64,000 nucleotides of DNA from Neoarius graeffei (GCF_027579695.1 NC_083581.1:82466377-82530376); one strand, 5' to 3'; positions 20,684-32,360 are shown, counted from the first letter of the stretch. Notes: generated by a model not told the origin, from the letters alone. Numbers and translations are program-made.

Positions 20684-21525
20684 TAATAAAGAGAAAAATA
20701 ATGTCAGTGTGAAAGAATGGCAAATTACACATACCAACAGTAGGCCATATGAAATCCATAAGCTGACAGATATATCACAGCAGTAGACCTTGCACTAGAA
20801 GAATGTTAACTTTTGTATGTGTGTGTATGAAAGTGTGTGTGTGTGAGTGTGAATGTGCATGTGTTTACTTGTGTGCATGTGTGAGTGAGTCCAAGCATGT
20901 GTGTGTGTGTGTGTGTGTGTGACACCAAGTAGAGTGGTGTTTATGAAATCTAAATAATCAATAAAGAGAGAAAAATAAAGACTGTGTGTAAGAATGGCAA
21001 ATTACACATACTTTCAGTCCAGATGTGTGGATGGCATCTGATGCTTTCTGATACTGTCTCAGTTTCCTCTGCCTCCATTTCGTCTGTCTCTGCATCTTCT
21101 CTGTCTGATTCTCCTCCCTCATTTTCTCTTCCTTCTGTTCCGTCCCGTCTATCTGTTTTTCTTCCCTCATTTTCTCCTCTCTCTGTTTCTCCCTCAGTTT
21201 CCTCTATCAAAGTTTCTCTTAAAGGCCTATCTGATTCTCCATCCATTTTCCTTCTCTCTTTTCCTCCCTTAGATTGGGCAGAAATACTTGTCCACATGAT
21301 TGGTGTACTTAGCCGTTTTAATTTAATTTTACAGATAGTGGTGGAGAGACAGACAGTGTTGCGGGGCCAGGAGAAACAGCAGGAGGAGAGACAGAAGGAG
21401 GAGAGAGTGAGAGGAGGAAAATAGGGCAAAGAGAGGATCCTCCTCACTCGGTGACTCGGTTCTCATCGTTCATGCCTAGAAGCCGTTCAAAAGAATCGGT
21501 TCGTTCGCAAACGTCCCAACACTAC
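20684..21525 (-). other. Repeat-like segment with purine-rich stretch and hAT-like end
   Basis: Contains a TG microsatellite (20815-20930), a copy of the block AAGAATGGCAAATTACACATA (also at 20713), and a GA-rich stretch at about 21060-21260 whose translation is acidic low complexity. The right part (about 21445-21525), read on the minus strand, begins GTGTTGGGACGTTTGCGAAC and continues with a GAACGGCTTC motif seen near ends of fish hAT elements. I recognise no reliable gene. The acidic open frame could be a remnant of an element-encoded protein. Confidence 0.35.
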
Positions 21526-21914
21526 AACCCGGCCAGGAGCAGCACTCTTCACACACACTCCTGATCATTCACAGCTGAGTGATGCCACGAATAAAAGTCA
21601 GAATTAAACAGTTGTAGATGTGCAAATATTAAGGTAAGACGAGCTTGTTATTTATTTGTTTATTTAATACAGCTAGTTTTGTTCTAAGTTCCTTATGGCG
21701 TAAAATAACGTTCTCCGGATTTGTTGCTGCTGAAATTCTACTGAAAATGAAATTAGGACTGAAATTAAAATTAGTAAAACGTATGGAATATTTTAAGGTG
21801 AATTTCTTTTACTGTTTTTTTTTTTAAATGGGTGTAATATTTTTAAAACGTAGTTAACAGCCTCCAGTGACCCACACCAACATGCCTCAATGACACCTTA
21901 GATGAGCTGGTCAT

Positions 21915-22085
21915 CAGAATTCTGATCCAGGAGAGGATAAATATCTGATACTCCCTATTAGTCAGACAGAACTGAGGAAGCCTTTCGGACGAGAGGTGAA
22001 ACGTTTTCAAGAATCTTCAAGCAAGTCCAGTTGCCCATTTCTACCACCCACAGTTTACTATGACCTGGATGATTGAGAATCTTAA
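21915..22085 (+). repeat. Penelope-like (GAGGAAGCC family) repeat, solo
   Basis: Matches the block at 41370-41530: CTCCCTATTAGTCAGACAG, then GAGGAAGCC, GGTGAAACG and TTCAAGAATCTTCAAGC, ending with the ACCTGGATGA motif. Truncated copy. Confidence 0.7.
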
Positions 22086-22374
22086 GACACCCTTCCTCTT
22101 TTCTTCAGTGGTCATGTTAATATTTACAGTTTACAACCAGTGAAACAGTGGACGATTTCTATCACAGCTGAGGTTTTGTAACTTTTTTTTTCTTTTTTTA
22201 TGTTTTAAACTAATTGAGGAATAATTAATGCTGTTTTTATCTTAAATGAAGTAATGCACTGAATATTTACAGTTTTAAAACACTTAATGAAAGGTATTAT
22301 TTTTGAGTATCGAATAAAAAGCTGACAAGCAATTAAAGACTGAAACGACATGCAAACACTGAAGTCTTTAGTTA

Positions 22375-22514
22375 AAGTTCACACCAACAGAAAGAAGGAG
22401 TTATGGTCTCTGTGCTGTTGGTTGTGGCATGGCTTTTAGTATCAGAAGGGCTGATTTTGTTTTTCGAAAAAACTGCTCATCTCCTGAGCTTTTCACACAT
22501 AATAGTCTCTAGAG

Positions 22515-22530
<16 letters not shown>
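22375..22530 (+). repeat. Direct repeat, left copy
   Basis: About 150 bp containing GGTTGTGGCATGG, GGCTGATTTTGTTTTTC and a TAxTCTCTAGAGT end, repeated in the same orientation at 27446-27590. Divergent but clearly related. Origin unknown. Confidence 0.7.
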
Positions 22531-22550
<20 letters not shown>

Positions 22551-22553
22551 TTT

Positions 22554-22599
<46 letters not shown>
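22519..22599 (+). repeat. (TAA)n and (TA)n microsatellites
   Basis: A run of ATA/TAA units (22519-22549) followed by a TA run (22558-22599). Another TA run is at 22808-22871 and a third at 24356-24382. Confidence 0.95.
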
Positions 22600-22602
<3 letters not shown>

Positions 22603-22804
22603 TCCTAAGGCCCAAGCTGTTTTTTTTTACATGCATTTTTTATTTCTCTTTGCTATTTGGGCTTATTAGAACCTGATTAGAATAAAAACTAAGCATCATC
22701 TTTTGATAAGATGTACTTTTAGAGAAAAAGTATGTCCACATGTGGATTCTTGTTCCAAATTTCCATAAAGTGCTGTCCACGCATGTGACCGCTAAGCCCT
22801 AGGA

Positions 22805-22807
<3 letters not shown>
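22600..22807. mobile_element. Short MITE between TA tracts
   Basis: About 208 bp with imperfect inverted ends CCTCCTAAGGCCCAAGC and GCTAAGCCCTAGGAGG, no coding capacity, bounded on both sides by TA repeats that may represent the TA target. Resembles a common fish MITE. Confidence 0.6.
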
Positions 22808-22871
<64 letters not shown>

Positions 22872-22875
<4 letters not shown>

Positions 22876-24351
22876 GGTTGGGCGGTATCCAAATTTTGAT
22901 ACCTTTAAACCGTCTCTGTGTTTTCCCGGGGTATACGGTATTACCGAGAAAAAAATAATATTTTGTTTCGGCCTACTGTGTAACGTGCGCCTATGCCTCA
23001 AATGTACTATTTAAAAGCAGCATAGCGAATTGTGTGCATTGTGGTATGGATTAAGCAGCAAAGCGAATTTTGTGCATTGATGAATGGATTAAGAGATATT
23101 TCAAAGCATCACGCAACTCTTCCTTCATCTTGAAAATAGCATTCAACTGTCGTTTACACATGTCTGCGTTGAAACGCATTTGCAGCACTATTTCACCTAC
23201 TCCATCAAAAAAAAGTACACGATGAGCAGGATCATACCCTTTCAAGCATGGGAAATAAAAAAAAGAAAAAGAATCAACCAACACCCAAGTCCGTTTAGAC
23301 TGCGCGATAAACCATATTCTTCAGCGCAAATGAGGCGAACCTAATTCAAATGCGTGATAGCTGCACAAGGCAAAATCATATGGGCCCACATCATGCCATG
23401 GCGGGGAAATTAATCATCAAATGGCCTTACCTTGCTTAAAACGTTGTCTTGATCACATAACTCCTTACAATTATTCCACTTAAATCCATACGGTTTAACA
23501 CACCCAACAAAGATAGCAAGCGCATTGCTAATTCCCACCAGAAACCGAACAGTTTACGCTACGGTGTTTTCTTCCGTTTCTTCAGTAGATGACATTTCAA
23601 ACGTTTATTACCCACATCCCAAATGTCATACGTTATATTATTTTACCTTGTTGTTACTCATGTAACCTACTCAAAACACAACTCATTGGAGAGATCTCGT
23701 GGAAGTGGAGTACCCCAGGCTATGGTGTGCCTTAGGGGACATATTAGATTTTTTTCGATTTTGCGCGGTCATTTACATTATTGCTGGCTCTTCCTTTTCG
23801 TTTGGTTTGAAACCAAAATGCTGCCACACTGCCGATGTTGTATTTTTTTTTGCCACTAACTCGTTATCTTGACTTGCCATCTTTCAACCGCGGTCTCAGT
23901 CTCTCTTTTTTTTTTGATAGGACAGTATAGAGAGACAGGAAATGAGCGGGGGAGAGAGAGACGGGAATCGGGAAATAACCTTGGGTCGGAATCGAACCCG
24001 GGTCCTCGGATTTATGGTACGGTGCCTTAGCCATCTGAGCCATGACACCCCCGGTCTCAGTCTCTTGCGAAGCTTTCTGTCAGACTCCAAAATGTCACGC
24101 AGGGTTGCCATGGTAACGACATAAACAACCCTGCACGCGATGAAAACTTCTTTAGGAAATTGATAGAATTAGTGAAAATACGATCACGCAGTTTTCGGGA
24201 TGATCTTCAATTTATTATTTTATATTATGACCTCATGTACTCCATATTTATTTAGATATTATATATATTTTTAAAATGACGGTAATGAGACCGATACCGT
24301 TGGTACTTTTGGATACCTCGGGATACCTTCTTACCGTAATACCGCCCAACC

Positions 24352-24355
<4 letters not shown>
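22872..24355. mobile_element. Nonautonomous DNA transposon with TTAGGGTTGGGCGGTAT ends
   Basis: Inverted ends TTAGGGTTGGGCGGTAT (22872) and ATACCGCCCAACCCTAA (ending 24355) with inner matching AT-rich/CGGTAT segments. No transposase is recognised inside. A tRNA-type SINE is inserted at 23905-24052. Flanked by TA microsatellites on both sides. Confidence 0.75.
23905..24052 (-). mobile_element. tRNA-derived SINE (second family)
   Basis: Minus-strand SINE: GGGGGTGTCATGGCTCAGAT head with A box TGGCTCAGATGG and B box GGTTCGATTCC, then a short body with TCTCTCTCTCCCCCGC and a poly(A)-like tail. A perfect 13-bp duplication GGTCTCAGTCTCT (23892-23904 and 24053-24065) flanks it. It is distinct from the DANA/Mermaid-like family. 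Confidence 0.9.
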
Positions 24356-24382
<27 letters not shown>

Positions 24383-24390
<8 letters not shown>

Positions 24391-27238
24391 CTGGAGCCCC
24401 CGACGAATATAGACCTGGAGCCCCCGACGAATACCGAAGCTGAGTTGCCAAGTACCTTCAGAAGATCTACTAGTAGATGTGAATGCTGCTCTGAAGACAA
24501 TCTCCACAAGAACCATCACTGAGACCAACAAGCTGATACACAGTACAGCAACAGTAATCATGGAGATGCTTGGACACAAGGTGGGCTCGGGACATAACAA
24601 ACAGTATCCACCATGGAAGAGATGATTAGAGGCCAAGATAAAGGCAGCACGGAGAGAAGTTAGCCAGCTAGCTGAACTACAGAAAGGGAACATGGTGAAT
24701 AAAGGGGCACCCAGGAAGTACAACTCACTCTCCATACCAGAGGCACTCGAAACTGCCAAACAGCGACTAACAGCTCTGGCCACCCGGTTGAAGAGATACA
24801 CCAAGGAGGGAGAGGCCAGGAGAATAAACAAGCTGTTCTCCACTGAACCAGCCAAGGTGTACTCTCAGTGGCAGGGGAACAACAACCGGTCAGACCCACC
24901 AAGAGCTGAGGTGGAAAAATACTGGAAAGACATATGGGAAAGAACGGCATCACACAACACCGATGCCCAATGGTTAGTGGACCTAAGAGCTGACCACAGC
25001 AACCTCCCAGAACAAGAACCAGTAACCATCTCAATGGCAGACATCCAAGAAAGAGTGTCAAAGATGAAGAGCTGGACAGCACCAGGCCCCGATATGATCC
25101 ATACGTACTGGCTGAAGAAGCTAACTGCACTCCATGAACGCCTAGCAGCACAGATGAACCAGCTGCTGAGGGATGGAACCCACCCAGAATGGCTAACCCA
25201 AGGCAGGACAGTCCTAATCATGAAGGACCCCCAGAAGGGACCCATCCCATCCAACTACCGGCCAATTACCTGTCTCTGCACAACATGGAAGGCCCTGTCA
25301 GGCATCATTGCAGCAAAAATGAGTAAGCATGTGGCTCAATACATGAGCGAGGCACAGAAAGGGATTGGCAGTAACACCAGAGGAGCCAAGCACCAGCTAC
25401 TGGTTGATAGAACAGTCGCCCGAGACTGTAAGAAGAGACAGACCAACCTGTGCACTGCCTGGATTGACTACAAGAAAGCCTACGACTCAATGCCACACAC
25501 ATGGATACTGGAATGTCTGGAACTGTATAAGATCAACAGGAACCTAAGGACCTTCATCCAGAACTCAATGGAAATGTGGAAGACAACCCTAGAGGCCAAC
25601 TCAAAACCCATTGCCCAAGTCAACATCAAGTGCGGCATATACCAAGGAGATGCGCTATCACCACTGCTGTTCTGCATAGGCCTGAACCCCCTCAGTCAGA
25701 TCATCACGAAGAGCGGCTACGGGTACCGATTCCGTAGTGGGGCAACAATCAGCCACCTGCTCTACATGGATGACATCAAGCTGTATGCCAGGAATGAGCG
25801 AGAAATAGACTCGCTGATCCACACCACCTGGATCTACAGCGATGACATAGGGATGTCATTCGGATTGGACAAGTGTGGCCGGATGGTCTCAAAGAGAGGC
25901 AAGATGATCCGGACTGAGGGGATTGACCTACCAGAGGGCAACATAGGTGATATCCAAGACAGCTACAAGTACCTTGGCATCCCACAGGCTAATGGAAACC
26001 ATGAAGAAGCCACAAGGAAGTCAACCACAGCCAAATACCTCCAGAGAGTAAGGCAGGTCCTGAAAAGTCAGCTGAATGGTAAGAACAAGGTCGGAGCCAT
26101 CAACATGTACGCACTACCAGTCATCAGATACCCCGCTGGCATCATAAACTGGCCAAAGGAGGAGATAGAAGCCACAGATATCAAGACTAGAAAGCTCCTC
26201 ACCATGCATGGAGGGTTCCACCCCAAGTCCAGCGCCCTGAGACTATACACTAAGCGGAAAGAGGGAGGCAGAGGGCTAGTGAGCATCAAGACCATGGTCC
26301 AGGATGAAACATCGAAAATCCGAGAATACATCAGAAAGATGGCCCCAAAGGATGAACTGCTAAGTGAATGTCTCAGGCAGCAGAACCCTGATGAGAGTGC
26401 AGAGGAGGAGGAGGAACAGACAACCTGGAGAGACAAACCCCTACATGGTATGTACCACCGTCAGATAGAGGAAGTGGCTGATATCAAGAAATCCTACCAG
26501 TGGCTGGATAATGCAGGACTGACAGACAGCACAGAGGCACTAATCATGGCAGCACAAGAACAGGCCATAAGCACAAGAGCCATAGAGGCCAGGATCTACC
26601 AGAGTAGATCAGACCCAAGATGCAGACTGTGCAAAGAAGCCCCTGAAACAGTCCAGCACATAGTAGCAGGGTGTAAGATGCTAGCTGGATCAGCGTACAT
26701 GGAGAGGCACAACCAAGTGGCTGGGATAGTATACAGGAACATCTGCAACCAGTATGGAATAGAAGTACCCAAGTCCCAATGGGCCATACCACAGAAGGTG
26801 GCTGAGAACAACAGGGCCAAGGTTCTGTGGGACTTCAGCTTCCAGACTGACAAACAGATCCTGGCTAACCAACCGGACATAGTGGTGATGGACAAAGAGC
26901 AGAAGAGGGTGGTGGTGATAGATGTGGCGATCCCAGCTGACGCCAACATCAGGAAGAAGGAACATGAGAAACTTGAGAAGTATCAAGGGTTGAAAGAGCA
27001 GCTGGAACGGATGTGGAAGGTCAAGGGTTGCGTGGTCCCCGTGGTAGTGGGGGCACTTGGGGCAGTAACCCCCAAACTGGGAGAGTGGCTCCAGCAAATC
27101 CCAGGAACAACATCTGAAGCCTCAGTCCAGAAGAGCGCAGTCCTAGGAACATCGAAGATACTGCGCAGAACCCTCAAATTCCCAGGCCTCTGGTAGAGGA
27201 CCCGAGCTTGAGGATGACATGGATACCTTCAAAGAATG
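24383..27238 (+). mobile_element. R4/Dong-type (Rex6-like) LINE beside a (TA)n tract
   Basis: Begins immediately after a TA run (24356-24382) and ends after GAGGACCCGAGCTTGAGGATG (about 27199-27220). Encodes a reverse transcriptase with a C-terminal restriction-like endonuclease, the mark of the R4/Dong/Rex6 group, some of which insert at simple repeats. A 24-bp duplication of CCTGGAGCCCCCGACGAATA lies at its 5' end (24390-24437). The 5' part is incomplete. Confidence 0.82.
24692..27196 (+). pseudogene. R4/Dong-type reverse transcriptase with RLE domain
   Basis: An open frame of 834 residues. Reverse transcriptase spans about 115-480: SNYRPITCL, AWIDYKKAYDS, GIYQGDALSPLLF (315-327), LLYMDDIKLYA with YMDD at 358-361. 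The C-terminus has a CCHC finger CRLCKEAPETVQHIVAGC (about 642-660) and a restriction-like endonuclease with QPDIVVMD and VVVIDVAIP (about 726-745). Upstream, the same frame continues as protein (STRTITETNKLIHS, YPPWKR) but is cut by an in-frame TGA at 24623-24625, probably a CGA-to-TGA change. Thus the true protein started further 5' and this copy is likely inactive unless it reinitiates. Confidence 0.85.
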
Positions 27239-27610
27239 TCAAAGTGGCCTAATAAAATATTCTGGCCATAAACATTTACACGACCGTTAAGTTCAGAATT
27301 GATATCCACCCACAACCGGTAAAACGAGGTAAGATACTGTACACTTATCCACTTTTTAACAGGAACAACTGTACACATGCTCATTTTTCATTTCTCTTAT
27401 CAGCCTGGAAGCAGCACCATGCATAAGATCACGTACAGGTCAAAGTCTTCAGTTAATGGTCACAAAGTGTGGTTTCTGTGACGTTGGTTGTGGCATGGTC
27501 GGTGTCAAAGGCTGATTTTGTTTTTCAGAAACTGCTCACTTGTTGAGGTTTTCGCACACAATAATCTCTAGAGTTAGTTAGTAAGTAAATAAATAAAGGC
27601 AAGAAGCCCA
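27239..27610 (+). repeat. Nongenic DNA with direct repeat, right copy
   Basis: No gene. Bases 27446-27590 repeat the block at 22375-22530. The two copies bracket about 5 kb of MITE, DNA transposon and R4/Dong LINE. Confidence 0.65.
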
Positions 27611-27827
27611 GGGCCCTGTACTACGAACGGAGGTTAACCTACCCAGAAGTAACCCAGGGTTCCCCCGCTAAACCGGGGTTGACAAAACCTGGTTATCTTG
27701 TTTGGGGTTAAACGGTACTACGATGCCAGTTATGAAGTTGATTTGTTGAACCTGGTTTAACCTAATCAGGGTTAATGCGCGTTCACGTTAAAGGGGAGGT
27801 TATCAGCGCAAATCACCACTGTTCACA

Positions 27828-28315
27828 ATGGCACGGTCGCCGTACTTCACGGAGGAAGAATGCGCTGTCATAATGCAAAGCTACGAGGAGTTCAAAACAA
27901 CATTAAGAGCAAAATCTAACACAGCGGCTGCCAATAAGGAGCGGCAAGCATGTTGGCAACGAATTGCCGATCGGGTAAATGCGCAAGTACATTCTCCCTT
28001 CTACATGTTCCAGAACAGAAGTATAGGATGAGAGAAAGCTTCATGATCAATCACAAGTCACAGAAAATGGTCCTTCGACGTGGCCCCAGTCATATATAGC
28101 TTGTTTAATGTCCGAAAAATCCTGAATAAAATTTGGTATGGTAAATTCATGGAGTCGCCTACTTAAGCTGATCTGTGCACAGAGTCACATGAATTAGGAT
28201 GACTGACTGTTCAGTCCCTTTGGTGTATGTCCTGTGAACATTTCAGAGGCAACAGCAGCCAAACGCACCTGGCAACAGGTGAAAATGAAATATAAAAACA
28301 TCATTCATAATGGGG
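27828..28315 (+). pseudogene. Harbinger Myb/SANT-like protein, two exon remnants
   Basis: Exon 1 from ATG 27828 encodes MARSPYFTEEECAVIMQSYE...NKERQACWQRIADRVNA, a Myb/SANT-like trihelix start. About 260 bp later, after a CAG acceptor near 28243, comes TAAKRTWQQVKMKYKNIIHN, the conserved continuation of the same domain. This protein helps the nuclease bind element ends and enter the nucleus. The sequence after the second piece becomes AT-rich repeats, so the C-terminal part is lost. Confidence 0.72.
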
Positions 28316-28596
28316 TGTGTGTGTGTGTGTCGTTCTTTTTCTGTACTGTGTTTCAGATGAAAAAGCTTTTGCCCAAGGACAAGAAGTAGGCTAAACAGCA
28401 TTTGCCTTTTATTTATTCAAGTTTTATCTGTTTGCCTAATAGTTCAAATTGTTTTGTATATAGTTTATAATGTAGTTGTGTGATATTAATGATAATATTG
28501 TGGGAAATCTACTTTGCACGGACGTTCATTTAATTTATTCTATCGTCATTTTGTTTGTTCTATTTTTGTGTATTTTATTTATTTATCTGTTTGTCT

Positions 28597-28870
28597 AGTT
28601 GTATCTATTTTTCTAATAATATATTTTTTGCATTAATTGTTTTTTCCTATTAAAATAATCTTGTGTTCTTGTTATAACTTTATCTATTTATCTGACTGTT
28701 TAGTTGTATCTATTTTTGTTACAATTTCAATATTTTTAATATAAGGTTTTTTCTATTAAAATGTTCTTGTGTTATATTTATTGTAGTTGTATCTATTTTA
28801 TATCTCAGACTTAAATATTTTTGTAAAACAAGTGTTTTTCTATAAAATATTATTGCGTTCTTGATAACTA
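28597..28870 (+). repeat. Degenerate AT-rich tandem repeat, three units
   Basis: Units starting AGTTGTATCTATTTT at 28597, 28702 and 28785, each followed by ATTTTT-rich DNA and TTCTATTAAAAT...TCTTGTG. Unit length drifts from about 105 to 83 bp. Lies inside the Harbinger-like element. Confidence 0.75.
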
Positions 28871-28984
28871 TGTTCTTGAGTGGGTTCTTTTTTTTTTTTT
28901 TACAGAAAAGCCGTTCTGCATGGACATTCATTGAAGCCCTCATTGTTTTTTAATGGTTATTTATGAGCGTTTAGGGGTTACAAT

Positions 28985-29193
28985 AATGTAAGTCTAGGTT
29001 GCTTTATATAAAAGGTATGTCCAGAAATATTGTCACTGTCTAAGCAGAGGGATCTGGCTTCTTTAGACGCTGTCTTCTAAAAACTGAATAAATATTTAAA
29101 AAGAGCCAAATGAGCCAGTCTTTTGAACGGCTCTTTTCAAAGAACGGATCACAAAGATGCGGATCCCATCAAAGAGCCATAAATCCCATCTCT
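28985..29193 (-). mobile_element. hAT-like end fragment
   Basis: Minus-strand start TTAGAGATGGGATTTATGGC followed by GGCTCTTT and GAGCCGTTC motifs, as at the ends of common fish hAT elements. Inserted in the Harbinger-like element. The other end is not clear. Confidence 0.5.
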
Positions 29194-29692
29194 AATCTGT
29201 GCTCCAATATCGCACGGGCCATCCAGGTACGCTGGCATTGTCTCTAGAGGAAATGTCGGTGGAGAGATGGTGTTTAAAAAGGGTGTGGTTAATCGGAAAC
29301 CTCGGGTTAACCAAGAACATAACCTGAGACGAGCAGGTTTGAGATGCAGCGTAAGTTGCCATGGCAGCATACCTCGGTTTGAACATAGCCAACTTTCGTA
29401 GTATGGGTTAATCGGGAAGTTACGCTGCACGTGATCAAGTTACTCTCGAAGTTACCCTGGTAAGCCAGAAAACCCGCTTCGTAGTACAGGGCCCAGATCT
29501 GATACTGGTAAAGAAAGAAAGAAAGAAAGCACTGCCTCTTAATTGACATCGCAATACCAGGAGATGACAGGGTTATGGAGAAGGAATATAAAGCAGTTTT
29601 GGGAAATAAATAAAGTGGTTATTCCAATTATTGTTGGAGCCCTTAGTATGGTTACAAACAAGAGCTAAAATTGGATTTCAAAGATTGGTGTT

Positions 29693-30070
29693 GGGCAGCA
29701 CAGTGGTGTAGTGGTTAGCTCTGTCGCCTCACAGCAAGAAGGTTCTGGGTTCGAGCCCCGTGGCCGGCGAGGGCCTTTCTGTGTGGAGTTTGCATGTTCT
29801 CCCTGTGTCCGCGTGGGTTTCCTCCGGGTGCTCCGGTTTCCCCCACAGTCCAAAGACATGCAGGTTAGGTTAACTGGTGACTCTAAATTGAGCGTAGGTG
29901 TGAATGTGAGTGTGAATGGTTGTCTGTGTCTATGTGTCAGCCCTGTGATGACCTGGCGACTTGTCCAGGGTGAACCCCGCCTTTCGCCCGTAGTCAGCTG
30001 GGATAGGCTCCAGCTTGCCTGCGACCCTGTAGAACAGGATAAAGCGGCTAGAGATAATGAGATGAGAATG
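29693..30070 (+). mobile_element. DANA/Mermaid-like SINE, copy 4
   Basis: Complete plus-orientation copy (head GGGCAGCACAGTGGTGTAGT, tail ATGAGATGAG). Flanking duplication AGATTGGTGTT / AGATTGATGTT (29682-29692, 30071-30081) has one mismatch, so this is somewhat older than copies with perfect repeats. Confidence 0.88.
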
Positions 30071-30081
30071 AGATTGATGTT

Positions 30082-30994
30082 GAAATTTGAACTGAGTTGC
30101 TGCAAAAGACTGCACTCTTGGGAACAGCCAGAATTTTGAGAAGAGTGCTACAAATGTAGTAAGGAGTGTGAACTGCACAACCCTTGGTCATTTGTTATGA
30201 CCTGCTCCTGTATGTTAATTTTGACAACAAAAGATCAGTCTGAATTTGAAGCATAATAAGTGTTGCCAGGCAAAACAAATGTCGCCCGGTCGCACTTATG
30301 ATGAATATGAAGGAAGATATCGCGAAAAAACGATTTTGACCTTTTTGGTGACCTTGATTTTGACCTTGTGTGTGAACATACTTGGCCAATAAACATGGTT
30401 CTGATTCTCTGCTGCTTTCAGCCAATCGGAACATACTGTACTGCTTACTGCTCTCAGCCAATCAGAACACACCGTACTGCATGATTGTTGCACTCTTGTA
30501 TTCTCACAGCACGATGACATAGTGGGTACTGCCTCTATATGAAGCCGTAGCCACAAAGACCTTGACTGGATGACCCCCCAAATTTTGGAAGTTCTGTTTG
30601 AGACCAATGCCCACCTATCCTGAAAGTTCCATGAAGGTTGGTCCAGCTGTTTTTCTGTAACATCATTAACAAAAACAAACAAAGAAACCCCACCAAAAAC
30701 AATACCTCGCCCCCTGGTGGACTCCATCCCGGGTGAGGTAATAAAGTTTATTGTCCACAGAAATCTTTCTTTCAGTTTACACTGTTTGTAATGATGTAGA
30801 GGGACCTTTGACGGAGTGTGTCTGTGTCTGGAAACGCTTTGTTGATTAGCGAGGTCAAAGGAAAATGATCAGACCTGAGTTTCCCCAAAAGCATTGCAGC
30901 ACAATGGTCATTGTTAAATGGTAGAGTGAACAGTACAATGAATGCTCTCTGTCCTAGTTAAGATGCTCTTAGCATTAAGAGGCTTTACCCTTCA
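30082..30994. other. Nongenic, repeat-like DNA
   Basis: No gene recognised. Bases 30455-30556 reappear inverted at about 41857-41945. Bases 30330-30740 carry GACCTTGATTTTGACCTT-type and CTCGCCCCCTGGTGG motifs that look like an old dispersed repeat. Confidence 0.4.
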
Positions 30995-31713
30995 CAAAAC
31001 ATTGAACCTTGAGGTGGACGGGCTACAACAGCAGAAGACTAACATGGGTTCCACTCCTATCATCCATGAAGAAGAATCTGAAGCAGTCATGGACACAGAC
31101 TCACCCAAACCAGACAGTTGAAGATTGGGTGGGTGGGGGGAGGAAATCAACTGGTCTTTCTCCTGTTTTCAAGTGAATCTGTGCCCATGATATCATCAGA
31201 TTCTTGTTCCTGGCTGATAGGAGTGGAACTCATGGTGGTCTTCTGCTCTTGTAACCCACCCCCCTCATGGTTTGATGTATTGTGCCTTATGAGATGTTTC
31301 TACTCACTGTGGTTGTAAAGAGCGATTATTTGAGTTATGACTTCCTGTCAACTCAGACCAGTCTCCTCTGATCATTCTCACTACCAGGGTCTGCAGGTAT
31401 TTCAGCCTGCACATTCTCTGCACGTAAGCTTTTTGTTTGTTTGCACCATTGTGTATAATTTCTAGGGACTGTCCTGCAAAATTCCCAGGAGATCGTCAGT
31501 TTCTGAAATGCTCAAACCAGCCATTCTAATACCAACATCCATGTCACAATCAAAGTAACAGGGATCACAATTTTTCTTCAATTCTGATTTTTGATGTGAA
31601 CATTAGCTGAAGTTCTTGACCTGTACCTGCATGATTTGTATCACATGATATTTGCACTGCTGCCACTTGATTGGATAACCGCATAAACGAGCAGGTGTGA
31701 AGGTGTTCCCAGG
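30995..31713 (-). mobile_element. Tc1-derived remnant, left part
   Basis: Fragments of a Tc1 lineage whose terminal repeat reads GTGTTCCTAATAAAGTGG-like at its end. An inverted pair (about 31005-31125 and 31140-31265) brings together two copies of one transposase-region segment. The remnant ends AGGTGTTCC at 31713, where a hAT end begins; the expected continuation of the terminal repeat lies at 49222-49250. Confidence 0.55.
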
Positions 31714-31879
31714 CTTGTAGTCCTCGAGTCTGACTCGTGCCCTAATTTTATGTATTCATGACTTGCCTTGGACTTGAGCACTGATGACTCAGACTTGTGC
31801 ATTAACTGCATTTGGACTCATAAATTGAAGATGAGGACTCTGATTTTTTTCGTTTTTTTGTAACATGCCTTAATAATTT

Positions 31880-32011
31880 GGAAACCCACGCAGACACGGG
31901 GAGAACATGCAAACTCCACACAGAAAGGCCCCCATCAGCCACTGGGCTCGAACCCAGAACCTTCTTGCTATGAGGCGACAGTGCTAACCACTCCACCACC
32001 GTTGCCGCCCA
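31880..32011 (-). mobile_element. DANA/Mermaid-like SINE fragment
   Basis: Only the head portion of the SINE (about 130 bp, minus orientation) ending TTGCCGCCC at 32011. No clear target duplication. It interrupts the hAT left region exactly at AATAATTTGG. Confidence 0.8.
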
Positions 32012-32172
32012 ACTGTACATGATGATATAAACTGTATACTAAAACATTAACAGTATTTTATGAGTTCTGGGACAAACACAGGACAGACTTTATGACTACA
32101 CCAGCAATTCTTATGTACAAATTCTCTTGTAAATTATTAACTAATGGTTAAAATATCTGAAACGAATGTATA

Positions 32173-32360
32173 ATTAGGGCCCGAGCCCTATGGGCGAAGG
32201 CCCTATTGTTCTTGTAAGAGTTCACTATTATTAGGGCCCGAGCCCTATGGGCGAAGGCCCTATTGTTCTTGTAAGAGTTCACTATTATTATTTATTCTTC
32301 TTCCGTCTTCTTCTTCTTCTTCTTCTTCTTCTTCTTCCGTCTTCTTCTTCTTCTTTATTT
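32173..32360 (+). repeat. 57-bp duplicated head and (CTT)n tract
   Basis: The head TTAGGGCCCGAGCCCTATGG through GTTCACTATTA occurs twice in tandem (32174-32230 and 32231-32287), followed by a CTT/CTTC microsatellite to about 32360. Confidence 0.9.

Larger units (their letters stand above)
27611..29494 (+). mobile_element. Harbinger-like element with Myb/SANT exons
   Basis: Inverted ends GGGCCCTGTACTACGAA (27611) and TTCGTAGTACAGGGCCC (ending 29494), with GGTTAACC-rich subterminal DNA on both sides. The plus strand carries a Myb-like protein start (27828) and a second exon piece (28250-28310). The minus strand near 29210-29260 carries a short nuclease-like N-terminal piece. A hAT end is inserted at about 28985-29193. 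Two divergent genes, nuclease and Myb-like, is the normal Harbinger plan; here both are remnants. Confidence 0.7.

Noticed and set aside
20984-21424. Serine-rich 146-residue protein
   Set aside because: It is the antisense of a GA-rich low-complexity stretch; no start context, homology or splice structure supports it.
23905-24052. A tRNA gene
   Set aside because: A and B boxes are present, but the sequence continues as a SINE body with a tail and target duplication, and the cloverleaf is degenerate.
24352-27177. Minus-strand frames opposite the R4/Dong-type ORF
   Set aside because: Shadows of the plus-strand reverse transcriptase; no domain of their own.
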